Shown: piece after piece, positions 1 to 7,886 of the stretch
Layout: every line of letters begins with the position of its first letter
Numbering within the stretch: position 1 is the first letter of the stretch
Assembly (NCBI GenBank): GCA_949294735.1
Contig: CASFII010000008.1
Coordinates: 66,044-130,043, forward strand
Length of the DNA stretch: 64,000 nt
Direction: 5' to 3'
Origin: an uncultured Coriobacteriaceae bacterium
Lineage (GTDB): Bacteria; Actinomycetota; Coriobacteriia; Coriobacteriales; Eggerthellaceae
Notes under the pieces: model-generated
The model's input: only the letters and a program-made list of their open reading frames with translations
Databases searched by the model: none
What the model was told of the DNA's origin: nothing
Program-made: the position numbers and the translations under genes

Positions 1-617
1 ACACAGGCCAAAACCGAATCTCCGTGATACAAAAAACTGTCACTGGAAGGAATGGAAGACGCGGAGCCGTCGCCGCGTTCAAAAGCAATAATGCGTACAT
101 CGTGTTCGTGTTCTAGTTCAGAAACGCGAATGCTGCGCTTATTTTCCTGCTGGCTAAGGTTAAGCGAAAAACGCAGCACCTCAAATTCACCAAACGTGTC
201 AATGTGAGCACCATGACCAGCGATTACCTTTGAAAACATATCTTCTGCAACCAAAGAAGTGCCACACACGTAGTCAATGCCTAGCTGCATATAGGCGCGC
301 TCGTGATCGGGGTTATACAGACGCGCAATTACGTGAGGAACGTCGAACAGCCGGCTTGCAACTTCGGCGCACATCAGATTTGCATTGTCGTACTGGGTTA
401 CAGCCGCAAGTACATCGCATTCCTGTACGTTAGCTCGAATAAGCGTTGTTTCGTCAAAGCCTACGCCCTGAATGGTTGTCCCGTTAAAGTTGCGACCTAA
501 ATTTACAAAGGCGTCTGCGTTTCTATCTATTACACAAACGTTTGCTCCATTATCAGAAAGCATGCTTGCCAACTGCGAACCAACACGCCCACAGCCAACC
601 ACAATTACGTTGCTCAT
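1..617 (-). CDS. trkA: TrkA-type K+ uptake regulatory protein, NAD-binding (partial, runs off left edge)
   Basis: Reading from ATG at 617 on the minus strand gives an open frame to base 1 (about 205 codons, no stop). It begins MSNVIVVGCGRVGSQLASML, a Rossmann GxGxxG nucleotide-binding motif, followed by a typical TrkA-N domain (for example VIARLYNPDHE and GIDYVCGTSLVAEDM) and the start of a TrkA-C/RCK-C domain. A ribosome-binding site (AAGGTGGGC) precedes the ATG. The family binds NAD(H) and gates Trk/Ktr potassium channels at the membrane. A TrkH channel subunit lies in this window at 31792-33318 but far away, so pairing is only an inference. The C-terminus is missing because of the window edge. 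Confidence 0.9.
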   Translation of the reverse strand, partial: MSNVIVVGCGRVGSQLASMLSDNGANVCVIDRNADAFVNLGRNFNGTTIQGVGFDETTLIRANVQECDVLAAVTQYDNANLMCAEVASRLFDVPHVIARLYNPDHERAYMQLGIDYVCGTSLVAEDMFSKVIAGHGAHIDTFGEFEVLRFSLNLSQQENKRSIRVSELEHEHDVRIIAFERGDGSASSIPSSDSFLYHGDSVLAC

Positions 618-776
618 AGCCCACCTTTCTAATGTGTGTATAGTCTAGCGCATTCACGTACAAACAGGTGCTGTGTTCTGGGTTTTCTCATAATTGAAAC
701 GGGCGGAAGTTCACGTAAGGTTTTCGGGATATAGGTCACTATGCATAGCCCTCTTATAATCCTTTCACAGACAGAC

Positions 777-811
777 AAAACAAAAGGGTGGCAGATTGGT
801 CTGCCACCCTT
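777..811 (-). terminator. intrinsic terminator closing the 916-10492 operon
   Basis: A 12-bp perfect stem (784-795 with 800-811, arms AAGGGTGGCAGA/TCTGCCACCCTT) closes a TTGG loop. On the minus strand it is followed by the T-rich tail TTGTTTTG. It lies about 100 bp after the ferredoxin stop codon, so it should end transcription of the operon and separate it from trkA. Confidence 0.85.
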
Positions 812-915
812 GCTGTTCCGCTCAAAGAGCCTTCTCTAAGAGCAGTTTGCCCAAGCGCACCAAGAGTTCATTATGTAATCCCTAGCCAGTTTCTTTTGCG
901 CTCAAGCAGGAATTG

Positions 916-1155
916 TTAGCCCTTCTTTGGTGCGTCCACAAATACCATGTTCAAAGGCATAGGAACACGGATGCTTACTGCGCCAGCTGGGCAGTCTTCT
1001 ACGCAACCGTTGCAGTGCCAGCATTCGTCCGGGAAATTAACAACGGGATACTTTGCGCCTTCAGGCTGTTCGGCTTCACCGAAGCAGTCCATAGGGCAAA
1101 CGGTGACGCAAGTCATGCAACCGGTGCATTTTTCTTTGTTGATAATCGGCGGCAT
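916..1155 (-). CDS. two-cluster [4Fe-4S] ferredoxin, AprB-like electron-transfer subunit
   Basis: A 79-residue protein with two CxxCxxCxxxCP motifs, CTGCMTCVTVCP near residues 10-21 and CWHCNGCVEDCP near 45-56, so it should carry two [4Fe-4S] clusters. Spacing and size resemble the N-terminal half of the adenylylsulfate reductase beta subunit. It starts 12 nt after the stop of the AprA-like flavoprotein and is the last gene before the terminator at 784-811. It is most likely the dedicated electron donor or acceptor of that flavoprotein. Which redox partner it meets next cannot be read from the sequence. No quinone-interacting membrane subunit is encoded beside it. Confidence 0.85.
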   Translation of the reverse strand: MPPIINKEKCTGCMTCVTVCPMDCFGEAEQPEGAKYPVVNFPDECWHCNGCVEDCPAGAVSIRVPMPLNMVFVDAPKKG

Positions 1156-1167
1156 TGTTATTCCTCC

Positions 1168-2856
1168 TTACTTATGCATTGGGCGCATGCCGGAAACAGG
1201 TTCGCCATCAATTTGCTGAAGCGTTACCAGCATTCCGTCATACTTCGGATCGGTAAACGGATAGTCAGCACGCTTGTGGGCGCCACGGGTTTCCTTGCGA
1301 GAACGAGAAGAAGTCATGCACAGCTTGGCAGTTTCAAGCGTGTTGATGGCTTCAAGACAACGCATGAATTCATGGTTGTTTGCGCAATGCAGCGTCTTAA
1401 GCTTCTTTTCCAAGCGAGCCATGTGCTCAAGACCAGTACGGAACAGAGCTTCACTACGAATGCCAGAGCCCATGTAATCCCACATGGTTTGCTGAACAGC
1501 CAGAATAGCTTCGTTCCAGGTAGGCGTAGAGGTGTCGACTGGGTTAGAAAGCAGCGTATTGAAAAGTTCGATGCTCTTATTAACAACTTCGTTGTCTTCG
1601 ATGTCTTCGAATTCCCTACCCTTAACATATTCAGCAACGGTCTTTGCAGCAACACGACCCGTGCAAGCAGCTGGGCCACTACCAACCATGCCGTTACCGC
1701 TGGAAACACCAACGGAGAACAAACCAGGAACGGTCGTGGAGGTGTCAGCATTCGCGTCAATACCAACGCCCTTACCGCCGCCGCCACCTTTCTTGTAGTC
1801 GAATTCAACCATATGCTTACGGAAGTCAAAGCCTTCGTCTTTCAGGTGGCTTAAGGTTGCGCCGTTGCCTTCGTGACGAAGCGCCCAAATCATGTAATCA
1901 AGGTCGAAATCGGTGTCTTCAGAGCAGTTCATAAAGATTGGAACGCCCTTTTCGTTGTTCATGCGGAATACCTGCGGGAAGATGTCCATGGTAACGTCGC
2001 CGCACTGCCAGTCGGGCTTCTCCAGGAACGGGCCGGAGGGGTTGCCGTCAATGTCGGTCAAAAGACCAACCCACGTAGCCTTGCCACCGCGGTTAAAGAA
2101 CTTGCAGCCTGAAGCGCCAGTAGCTGCAACTGCACCGTCCAGGCAAACCAGACGAGCGCCTGCGCGATAAGCAGATGCCGTAGAAACACCCGTGCAAGCG
2201 GGGCAGCCAATGAGGTTAAACATCCAACCCATGGTGGTTGAGCCATTCATGAGAGTAGAGCCTGCGGTGGAAATAATAACTGCCTTAGCGCGAACCAGCT
2301 GCACAGCAGGTTCTTTACCGTTCAGGTCAACGCAAACTGCACCAATAACTTCACCCTTGTCGTTCAGGATAAGGTCGGTGTAAGGCATACGATTCATAAT
2401 CTTGGCGCCAGCCTTCAGAGCTGCCTTGGTCAACAGCGGCTTCTGATGAACGCCTTCGTACTTCAGATACATGCCCTGTACACCAGGACGCTTGTGACCA
2501 GTGAATTCCCAGTCACCATGAGGACGCATAGGAATACCATAGGATTCCCAGTCTAGAACTACGCCATAGCTTTCCTTCAGGTAGGCATAAACATAGTCAC
2601 GGTCTTTGCCGCCCTTGAATTCCTGAGCATACTGAAGCAACTTCCAATAATCCTCTAGCGTGCCGTGCACTTCGGGGATGTAACACATGAAGTGGTCATT
2701 ACCCGTTGCACCGCTGCCGCTACGGCGAGTGTTAGCTTTTTCTGCAACAATTACATTGAGGCCAGCGTTTGCGGCGTCAATTGCAGCCTGCAAACCGCCA
2801 ATGCCACCACCTGCAATCAGCAGATCACACTCAAGCGTTTCTTTGCGAGTAATCAT
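1168..2856 (-). CDS. FAD-dependent oxidoreductase, fumarate reductase/AprA-like flavoprotein
   Basis: A 562-residue protein with an N-terminal FAD-binding motif (GGGIGGLQAAIDAANAG, about residues 16-32), then EKANTRRSGSGATGNDHF, which resembles the corresponding segment of APS reductase alpha subunits. A C-terminal FAD-closing segment (GLFSVGVSSGNGMVGSG) is also present. The fumarate reductase/succinate dehydrogenase/AprA superfamily reduces or oxidises small acids or APS using FAD. The substrate is not evident: this may be an enoate or other organic-acid reductase rather than true AprA, because no sulfate-activation genes are nearby. It has no twin-arginine or Sec signal, so it is probably cytoplasmic. 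A good RBS (GAAGGAGACAGTAATG) sets the start. The AprB-like ferredoxin follows after 12 nt. Confidence 0.85.
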   Translation of the reverse strand: MITRKETLECDLLIAGGGIGGLQAAIDAANAGLNVIVAEKANTRRSGSGATGNDHFMCYIPEVHGTLEDYWKLLQYAQEFKGGKDRDYVYAYLKESYGVVLDWESYGIPMRPHGDWEFTGHKRPGVQGMYLKYEGVHQKPLLTKAALKAGAKIMNRMPYTDLILNDKGEVIGAVCVDLNGKEPAVQLVRAKAVIISTAGSTLMNGSTTMGWMFNLIGCPACTGVSTASAYRAGARLVCLDGAVAATGASGCKFFNRGGKATWVGLLTDIDGNPSGPFLEKPDWQCGDVTMDIFPQVFRMNNEKGVPIFMNCSEDTDFDLDYMIWALRHEGNGATLSHLKDEGFDFRKHMVEFDYKKGGGGGKGVGIDANADTSTTVPGLFSVGVSSGNGMVGSGPAACTGRVAAKTVAEYVKGREFEDIEDNEVVNKSIELFNTLLSNPVDTSTPTWNEAILAVQQTMWDYMGSGIRSEALFRTGLEHMARLEKKLKTLHCANNHEFMRCLEAINTLETAKLCMTSSRSRKETRGAHKRADYPFTDPKYDGMLVTLQQIDGEPVSGMRPMHK

Positions 2857-2934
2857 TACTGTCTCCTTCGTGAGCGTGTTTTGGGCTTTCGTCCTTTTCT
2901 CCGAAAGCCCCCTTCAATGACTCCTAGGTTTCGG

Positions 2935-4335
2935 TTACTTAAAGATTTTGCTGAACTCGGACATGTCTTCGACGTTTTCCAAATTCAGTACGAAATCCAT
3001 CAGCTTTTCCGTAACTTCAGGAGCCAAAATATCGCGTGTTTCCACGCGGAAAAGGTCGCAGAATTCTTCTCTTGTCAGCATGTTCTTCGGATGACCTTTT
3101 TGATAACGCATGGAGTCTACGTATTCCTTGCCATCCTTCGTACGAATGGTTGCTGTCTTTTCAGGGAAGCTGCCTGCCTGATATTGGTTGAAAGAATCGA
3201 TAAGCGTGTCTTCGGGGCTGGGGCCACCCTTAATGCGCCCTGCCAAGTCAATCAGCTTCGGATTCTTCATCATTTCGTCGGTGTACCAGTTTGCACCGGG
3301 GTTAGGATCAAGCAGAGACACCGCCACTACATAGGGCATGCTGAACTGAGCTTCAGTCAAAGAGGTATAGCCGTCTTCCTTGAAACGCGTGCGATACTGA
3401 GTCGGCGGATCAACAATAATCTCTTCAATGTTGTCCACATCAATGTCGTACTTGTTCACCATGTCGCGCACCAGTTCAACAGGCGTCTGTACCCACATGT
3501 TTGCGGGCCAGTGCTTCACCAAAATATCCATGGTGTAGTAGTCTTTGCCCAAGTTCTTGTTCAACCATTCGCGGTGTACTTCAGGAGTAAACTGTTCGCA
3601 GAAAGCATACGGTACATCTAAGCCATCTTCTGCATTGTGAATACCTGCCTGCGCACAGAGCGAAGCTACACATCCGGACAGAGCCGCAGAACCTTGTTCA
3701 TACTTGTAACAGTCAGACATGGTTGCCTGAGAAATGTTGCTGCCGTTCTTGGCGAACGAACCAGCTAAGCCTAGGCTTTGGTTTGTTTGGGTTTCGTCTA
3801 GGTCAAGCAGCTTTGCCGCAACAATGCTGGAAGCAAAAATCTGCCAACTGCAAATTGCCCAACCCTTTAGATGGTCAAACCCTGCTGGTGGTTGAACTGC
3901 CATAGCAATGCGGTTATAGCCTTCCAAGCCAGCAACCAAGGCGGTCAGGTAATCCTTGCCGCTCTTCTTTTCCTGCTCTGAAAATGCGATGCCTGCAGGA
4001 ACAGCGCCGCACAAAGGATGACCTGTCCAAGCACAGTCTTCCCAGTCAAGCAGATCGCAGGCAACCGAATTTGCAAACGAAGCCAAAGCAGGAGTGGTCT
4101 TTTTTCCGTTGAACCAAATGGTTGCTTCTCCGCCTTCTCCGCCATTCATCTGGACAGCAAGATTAGCAGCGTCTTCAGCCATCTTAATTTTGAAGCCCGC
4201 AAAAGATACACCGAGCGCATGGAGGGTCAAAAGCTTTGCTCGTTCAATAACTTCTTCGGGAATATCTTCAAACTTCAGATTTACAAAGTAATCTGAAAGG
4301 TCCTTTGTGTAATGAGAGGTGTAACTAATGTCCAT
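2935..4335 (-). CDS. MmgE/PrpD family protein, paralogue 1
   Basis: A 466-residue member of the MmgE/PrpD family, which includes 2-methylcitrate dehydratase, cis-aconitate decarboxylase and iminodisuccinate epimerase. Family hallmarks are the N-terminal IPEEVIERAKLLTLHALGVS and the LLDWEDCAWTGHP segment at the active-site side. It is clearly paralogous to the protein at 7887-9290: both share LKFEDIP, DWEDC-WTGHP, NPGANWYT/NPRWFT-type segments and nearly the same C-terminus (NLENVEDM/NIENVEDM). The family works on di- and tricarboxylates by proton abstraction next to a carboxylate. The exact reaction here is unknown. It lies 24 nt upstream of nothing else but directly follows racemase-like-1 in the transcript. 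Confidence 0.85.
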   Translation of the reverse strand: MDISYTSHYTKDLSDYFVNLKFEDIPEEVIERAKLLTLHALGVSFAGFKIKMAEDAANLAVQMNGGEGGEATIWFNGKKTTPALASFANSVACDLLDWEDCAWTGHPLCGAVPAGIAFSEQEKKSGKDYLTALVAGLEGYNRIAMAVQPPAGFDHLKGWAICSWQIFASSIVAAKLLDLDETQTNQSLGLAGSFAKNGSNISQATMSDCYKYEQGSAALSGCVASLCAQAGIHNAEDGLDVPYAFCEQFTPEVHREWLNKNLGKDYYTMDILVKHWPANMWVQTPVELVRDMVNKYDIDVDNIEEIIVDPPTQYRTRFKEDGYTSLTEAQFSMPYVVAVSLLDPNPGANWYTDEMMKNPKLIDLAGRIKGGPSPEDTLIDSFNQYQAGSFPEKTATIRTKDGKEYVDSMRYQKGHPKNMLTREEFCDLFRVETRDILAPEVTEKLMDFVLNLENVEDMSEFSKIFK

Positions 4336-4359
4336 AGGTAACTTCGCTCCTTGTACACT

Positions 4360-5115
4360 CTAGTAAGTAAACAGTTTTCCCAGCTCAGGAATACGCGTGC
4401 CAATCTTGCAGTGACGAAGTGCGCTATACAGGCTCACCTGGTTGCTAGTGATGACCGGAATTCCTAAGTCCTCTTCTATAACGGAAATGATTTCCATGGT
4501 ATTAAGTCCAGTGCAGCTAATGAAAAGACAGTCCGCGTTGTTTAAATCCATATCGTGCACAGCACGATAGATTTCCTCAGGTGTTACGTCTTCCATGTTT
4601 CCTTTGACTGGAACAATACCCTGAGAAACATCAGGTACGCCATTTTGGCGAATGGGGCTGCAATCCATTCCAACGATGTTGGTAACGGTAATCCCATTGT
4701 CTTCGAGGAATTTCTTTTCCATGACATTGGTTTCATCTGGATACGGCGTGATAACTGCGGTTTTCGGCATGCCTAAGATGTCAAACGCTTCGAGTACTGC
4801 CGTGCTGGTTGTGATGGAAGGCACGCCGCTTGCCTTTTCCATGCGGCGGATGCATTCCTTGTCAAAACCAAAACCTTTTACCATGCTTCCAGACGTGCAG
4901 CCAAACACCAACAGGTCATGACGCTGCTTTTTGTACATTTCCGCAGCCTTATCCAATTGGTCAGACAAATACACCAGCCCATCAATGGTCGGTCCAGGAA
5001 ACCACAGCTTCGTGGAGTTGATAGCAACTCCTTCTGGAGCGTACAAATTGAAAGCTCGTTCGATAGATTCGCCAATAGGACAAATCAGACCTATTCGTGC
5101 TCGCCAACCTGACAT
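4360..5115 (-). CDS. Asp/Glu racemase superfamily protein (maleate isomerase/arylmalonate decarboxylase-like), paralogue 1
   Basis: Read as 251 residues from ATG 5115 (MSGWRARIGLICP). The frame is open further upstream to 5238, but the paralogue at 7755 starts MYYGWRAKVGLVFP and an AAGGAA site lies about 10 nt before 5115, so the shorter start is chosen. Two cysteines in the family's catalytic positions are visible: FGCTSGS in the middle and FISCTGL in the C-terminal part. The superfamily uses this cysteine pair for racemisation, cis-trans isomerisation of maleate-type acids or decarboxylation of malonates. Together with the adjacent MmgE/PrpD gene it suggests handling of a dicarboxylate. The substrate is not known. 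Confidence 0.82.
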   Translation of the reverse strand: MSGWRARIGLICPIGESIERAFNLYAPEGVAINSTKLWFPGPTIDGLVYLSDQLDKAAEMYKKQRHDLLVFGCTSGSMVKGFGFDKECIRRMEKASGVPSITTSTAVLEAFDILGMPKTAVITPYPDETNVMEKKFLEDNGITVTNIVGMDCSPIRQNGVPDVSQGIVPVKGNMEDVTPEEIYRAVHDMDLNNADCLFISCTGLNTMEIISVIEEDLGIPVITSNQVSLYSALRHCKIGTRIPELGKLFTY

Positions 5116-5159
5116 ATTCTGCATTTCCTTTCGTACGGTAATGAACATCCTGTCTATAT

Positions 5160-5217
5160 GAACGGGAGGAGCGGTGCTTAAAGGAAGGGGTCGTCGGGTC
5201 GCCTCTCCCCCGCGTTC
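5160..5217 (-). repeat. imperfect hairpin in the transporter/racemase intergenic gap
   Basis: The 205-bp gap between the carrier and racemase-like-1 holds an imperfect inverted repeat whose outer arms are GAACG and CGTTC, with an inner GGGAG/CTCCC pairing. No T-tract follows. It may act as an mRNA-processing or stability hairpin inside the operon transcript, and it would let the downstream genes be expressed at a different level from the carrier. Function is inferred only. Confidence 0.35.
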
Positions 5218-5320
5218 AACGAAGTAAGAAAACTGCACCTCGTTCCTTAACTAAATCCTTAGATTTGAGCTTTGCCAGAAGTATTTGCATCGTGCTAGCC
5301 TTAGCTCATATCAGCAGCTC

Positions 5321-6799
5321 TTAGTAAGGAATAACTGCGTCCAAAATCGGGAAGCCAATAGCGCCGCAGACAAAGTAGAAGAGCAGGAACACGGTGCCGA
5401 AGCCCATGATGTCCGTTGTCTTTAGTTTTAGCTCTTCCTTATTGCCGAATACCAATGCGGCAGCCGAAGAAGCACCCGGAGTAATCAAACCGAAGTTTGC
5501 AGACATGATGCAGCAGATACCCGCTACGAACGGATTCGTACCAGAAGCCAATGCGATAGGAATAACAATTGGCAGGAACATCATGCCGATACCAGCGTTA
5601 GATGCAACGTTGGTCAAAAGCGTTACTACTACCATAACCAGCAGATAGATCTGGAAGGTTGAGCTGTTTTCGAACATAGGACCTAAGACGTTGGTCAGCC
5701 ATGCAGAAAAGCCTGCTTCTTCCGTCAGCAAAGCGCTGGAAATCGGAATAGCGGACGCAATAATGAAGAAGGAACCCCAGTATGCACCAGGAGCCATAGC
5801 CTTCTTGAAGTCCATCAGAGGCTTACCTTCTTTGTCCCTCAAAAGAACCAGGCAGACAACAGCAACGCTGAATACGCCAGCCATAGTTAATGTCTTAGAG
5901 ATGGTGTTGAAGATAACGCCTGCAGGGAAAATGTACTGGGAAAGACCCAGAAGAATGGCAACAAGCATGGTACCCAGAGCTGCGCCCTGACGCAGGTTCA
6001 TGCGGGTGCTGCCTTGCTTCAACAGTTCAGGATCGATGTCGCGCAGGAACGACACGTCAATCTTGGCAACCTTCAGGAAGCCGACAATAAAGAGTTCTGC
6101 CAACGTACCAAAGATGAATACGATGAAGAACCAAACCATGAAGTTCAGGTCGCCGCCCATGAGCTCGCCAAAGGCGTTCCACAGTGCCGTCAACCAGGTC
6201 TTAAACGGAATAATCAAGTCGCCGCAGCAGCAAGAAGCAATGGTAAAGACGCTCATTGCGCGGAACCATTTTTCACCGAGGTCACGCTTCAAAATATGAG
6301 CAACACTTTCCAGGATTGCCCAGCCAAGCAGAATCATGCCCAGCGGGTTACTTACTGCAGAAATCATGCGGAGAACAAACAGATAGCAGAAGCTGAACAG
6401 CAGCGGACGACCGCGCATAACTTTGCGGGACAACGCCCAACGTACTACAACTTCGCCAGCGCCACTTTGAGCGATTGCCGTAGCCAAAGCCAAGCACATC
6501 ATAACTTGCCACAAAGTGCTTTGGCTGATAGCGGTGGTGATAGCTTCGCCTACCGTGGTGTAGGGCGTTAAGCCAAGAGCAATAACACCTGCAATGGACG
6601 GCCAAACTACGCCACCCACCGTAGACCACAAGATAACCATGCCTACGAAGATGCAGAGAATCTGCATACCAAGCTGAGTTACCTCAGGTGCAAACGGGGG
6701 AATAATGTAGCCGCCGAAGAACATCAAAATTAAGCACAAGACAACTACTACATAGTATGTAATGTTCTTTTGTGCTTGCGTTTTCGCGATAGCACTCAT
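5321..6799 (-). CDS. SLC13/DASS-like anion:cation symporter
   Basis: A 492-residue integral membrane protein with about 11-13 hydrophobic segments, beginning after a short polar N-terminus. Family-type segments include ISAVSNPLGMILLGW in the first half and NVASNAGIGMMFLPI plus NFGLITPGASSAAA in the second half. These resemble the paired re-entrant S-N-P/T signatures of the SLC13/ArsB-NhaD ion-transporter superfamily. These proteins take up di- and tricarboxylates or sulfate with Na+. Its central position between the two enzyme pairs suggests it imports the substrate of the operon. RBS GGAAGGGTAAGA precedes ATG 6799. A short-chain fatty acid or other anion substrate cannot be excluded. Confidence 0.8.
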   Translation of the reverse strand: MSAIAKTQAQKNITYYVVVVLCLILMFFGGYIIPPFAPEVTQLGMQILCIFVGMVILWSTVGGVVWPSIAGVIALGLTPYTTVGEAITTAISQSTLWQVMMCLALATAIAQSGAGEVVVRWALSRKVMRGRPLLFSFCYLFVLRMISAVSNPLGMILLGWAILESVAHILKRDLGEKWFRAMSVFTIASCCCGDLIIPFKTWLTALWNAFGELMGGDLNFMVWFFIVFIFGTLAELFIVGFLKVAKIDVSFLRDIDPELLKQGSTRMNLRQGAALGTMLVAILLGLSQYIFPAGVIFNTISKTLTMAGVFSVAVVCLVLLRDKEGKPLMDFKKAMAPGAYWGSFFIIASAIPISSALLTEEAGFSAWLTNVLGPMFENSSTFQIYLLVMVVVTLLTNVASNAGIGMMFLPIVIPIALASGTNPFVAGICCIMSANFGLITPGASSAAALVFGNKEELKLKTTDIMGFGTVFLLFYFVCGAIGFPILDAVIPY

Positions 6800-7035
6800 T
6801 TCTTACCCTTCCTTGCCAGTAAAATCTCAAGATAGTTTCCAGGTAATTTGCCTGCTAATGATTAGGTTTAGACACTGCCGAAGTTCCTAAGAAGTAGACC
6901 ATGCGAGCAAACTTCGCCAACGATTAAACCTTTTGCCAAGGGCTCTATGCCTTGGCCCCCTCTTCACAAGTATGTCGTCACCCGTTCTGCCCTCCTTTTC
7001 TCCAAGTACTGGTCCTCGTGATTTGCCCTACAGAA

Positions 7036-7755
7036 CTAAAGTTGGAACAGCTGACCCAGGTCAAAGCTTTCCTGAATTCCCAGCTCCCGCAATGTTGCCC
7101 ACCATGTTGCTTGATTGCTGGTAATTACTGGACGCTTAAAGTCGCGTTCCATCATGGGTATGGCATCAATAATGCCCAAGCCAGTGCAGCTTACGAATAC
7201 CGTGTCTGCCTCTGGATTGTTTTCCAAAACTTCTTTCGTCAGGTTGTACATCTGGTCTGGCGTTACACGCGGCATCATCAAAGGATCGGTAAAGCCCAGG
7301 CCCTTAATTTCCAACACCTCAAAACCGTTGTCTTCCAAGAACTTCTTTTCAACAGCATCTACTGCAGGAGAATATGGCGTGGTAACTACCAGTTTCTTAG
7401 CACCAATAGCCTTCAAGGCACGGATGAGAGCTGTGGAGGTGGTCATAGCATGCTTGCAGCCAGACACTTCCTTGATTTGTTCGCAAAGCTGCTGGTCATA
7501 GCCGTAGCCTTTAATGAGACTGCCCGTGGTGCAGGGAAAGACAATGATGTCCTGTCCGGCTGAGCCCAACAGCGCAGCACCTTCAGCAACGCGCTGGCTC
7601 ATTTCATACAAACCGTCTTCATCAACGGTTTCAAACAACACACGAGTGGTATTAATGGTTACCCCTTCGGGTAAGTATTTGTGGTATTCATGCTCGGGTG
7701 CAGAACCTGTATGCGGAAATACCAAACCAACCTTTGCTCGCCAACCGTAATACAT
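7036..7755 (-). CDS. Asp/Glu racemase superfamily protein, paralogue 2
   Basis: A 239-residue paralogue of the protein at 4360-5115, starting MYYGWRAKVGLVFPHTG. The catalytic-type cysteines lie in IVFPCTTGSLIKG and VFVSCTGLGIID. It lies downstream of MmgE/PrpD-2 in the same transcript, so each MmgE/PrpD gene has its own racemase-like neighbour. RBS GAAAGGATGACACG precedes the ATG. Identity between the two racemase-like copies is only moderate by eye, so they probably act on different stereoisomers or on successive intermediates (inference). Confidence 0.82.
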   Translation of the reverse strand: MYYGWRAKVGLVFPHTGSAPEHEYHKYLPEGVTINTTRVLFETVDEDGLYEMSQRVAEGAALLGSAGQDIIVFPCTTGSLIKGYGYDQQLCEQIKEVSGCKHAMTTSTALIRALKAIGAKKLVVTTPYSPAVDAVEKKFLEDNGFEVLEIKGLGFTDPLMMPRVTPDQMYNLTKEVLENNPEADTVFVSCTGLGIIDAIPMMERDFKRPVITSNQATWWATLRELGIQESFDLGQLFQL

Positions 7756-7827
7756 CGTGTCATCCTTTCGTCAGTACGAGGAAATCCTTTCTGGAAATCC
7801 CTAGCGGAAAGTTCCTTGTGGCTTTTG

Positions 7828-7883
7828 CTTACGCTCGTCGATTGTTGTAATTCCTCAGTTGTAAGCCCCTCGACGAGCGATAA
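7828..7883 (-). repeat. intra-operon hairpin after MmgE/PrpD-2
   Basis: Arms CTTACGCTCGTCGA (7828-7841) and TCGACGAGCGATAAG (7870-7884) pair over about 14 bp with one bulge, leaving a 28-nt loop. The hairpin begins right after the MmgE/PrpD-2 stop and lacks a T-tract on the minus strand. It is better explained as an RNA-stability, processing or partial-termination element than as a full terminator. Confidence 0.55.
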
Positions 7884-7886
7884 GCA

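Noticed and set aside
913..1854. 313-codon plus-strand frame opposite the ferredoxin and flavoprotein genes
   Set aside because: It lies wholly antisense to two well-supported genes, has no domain and no RBS.
2665..3621. 318-codon plus-strand frame
   Set aside because: It crosses the flavoprotein/MmgE junction antisense and its protein has no recognisable family.
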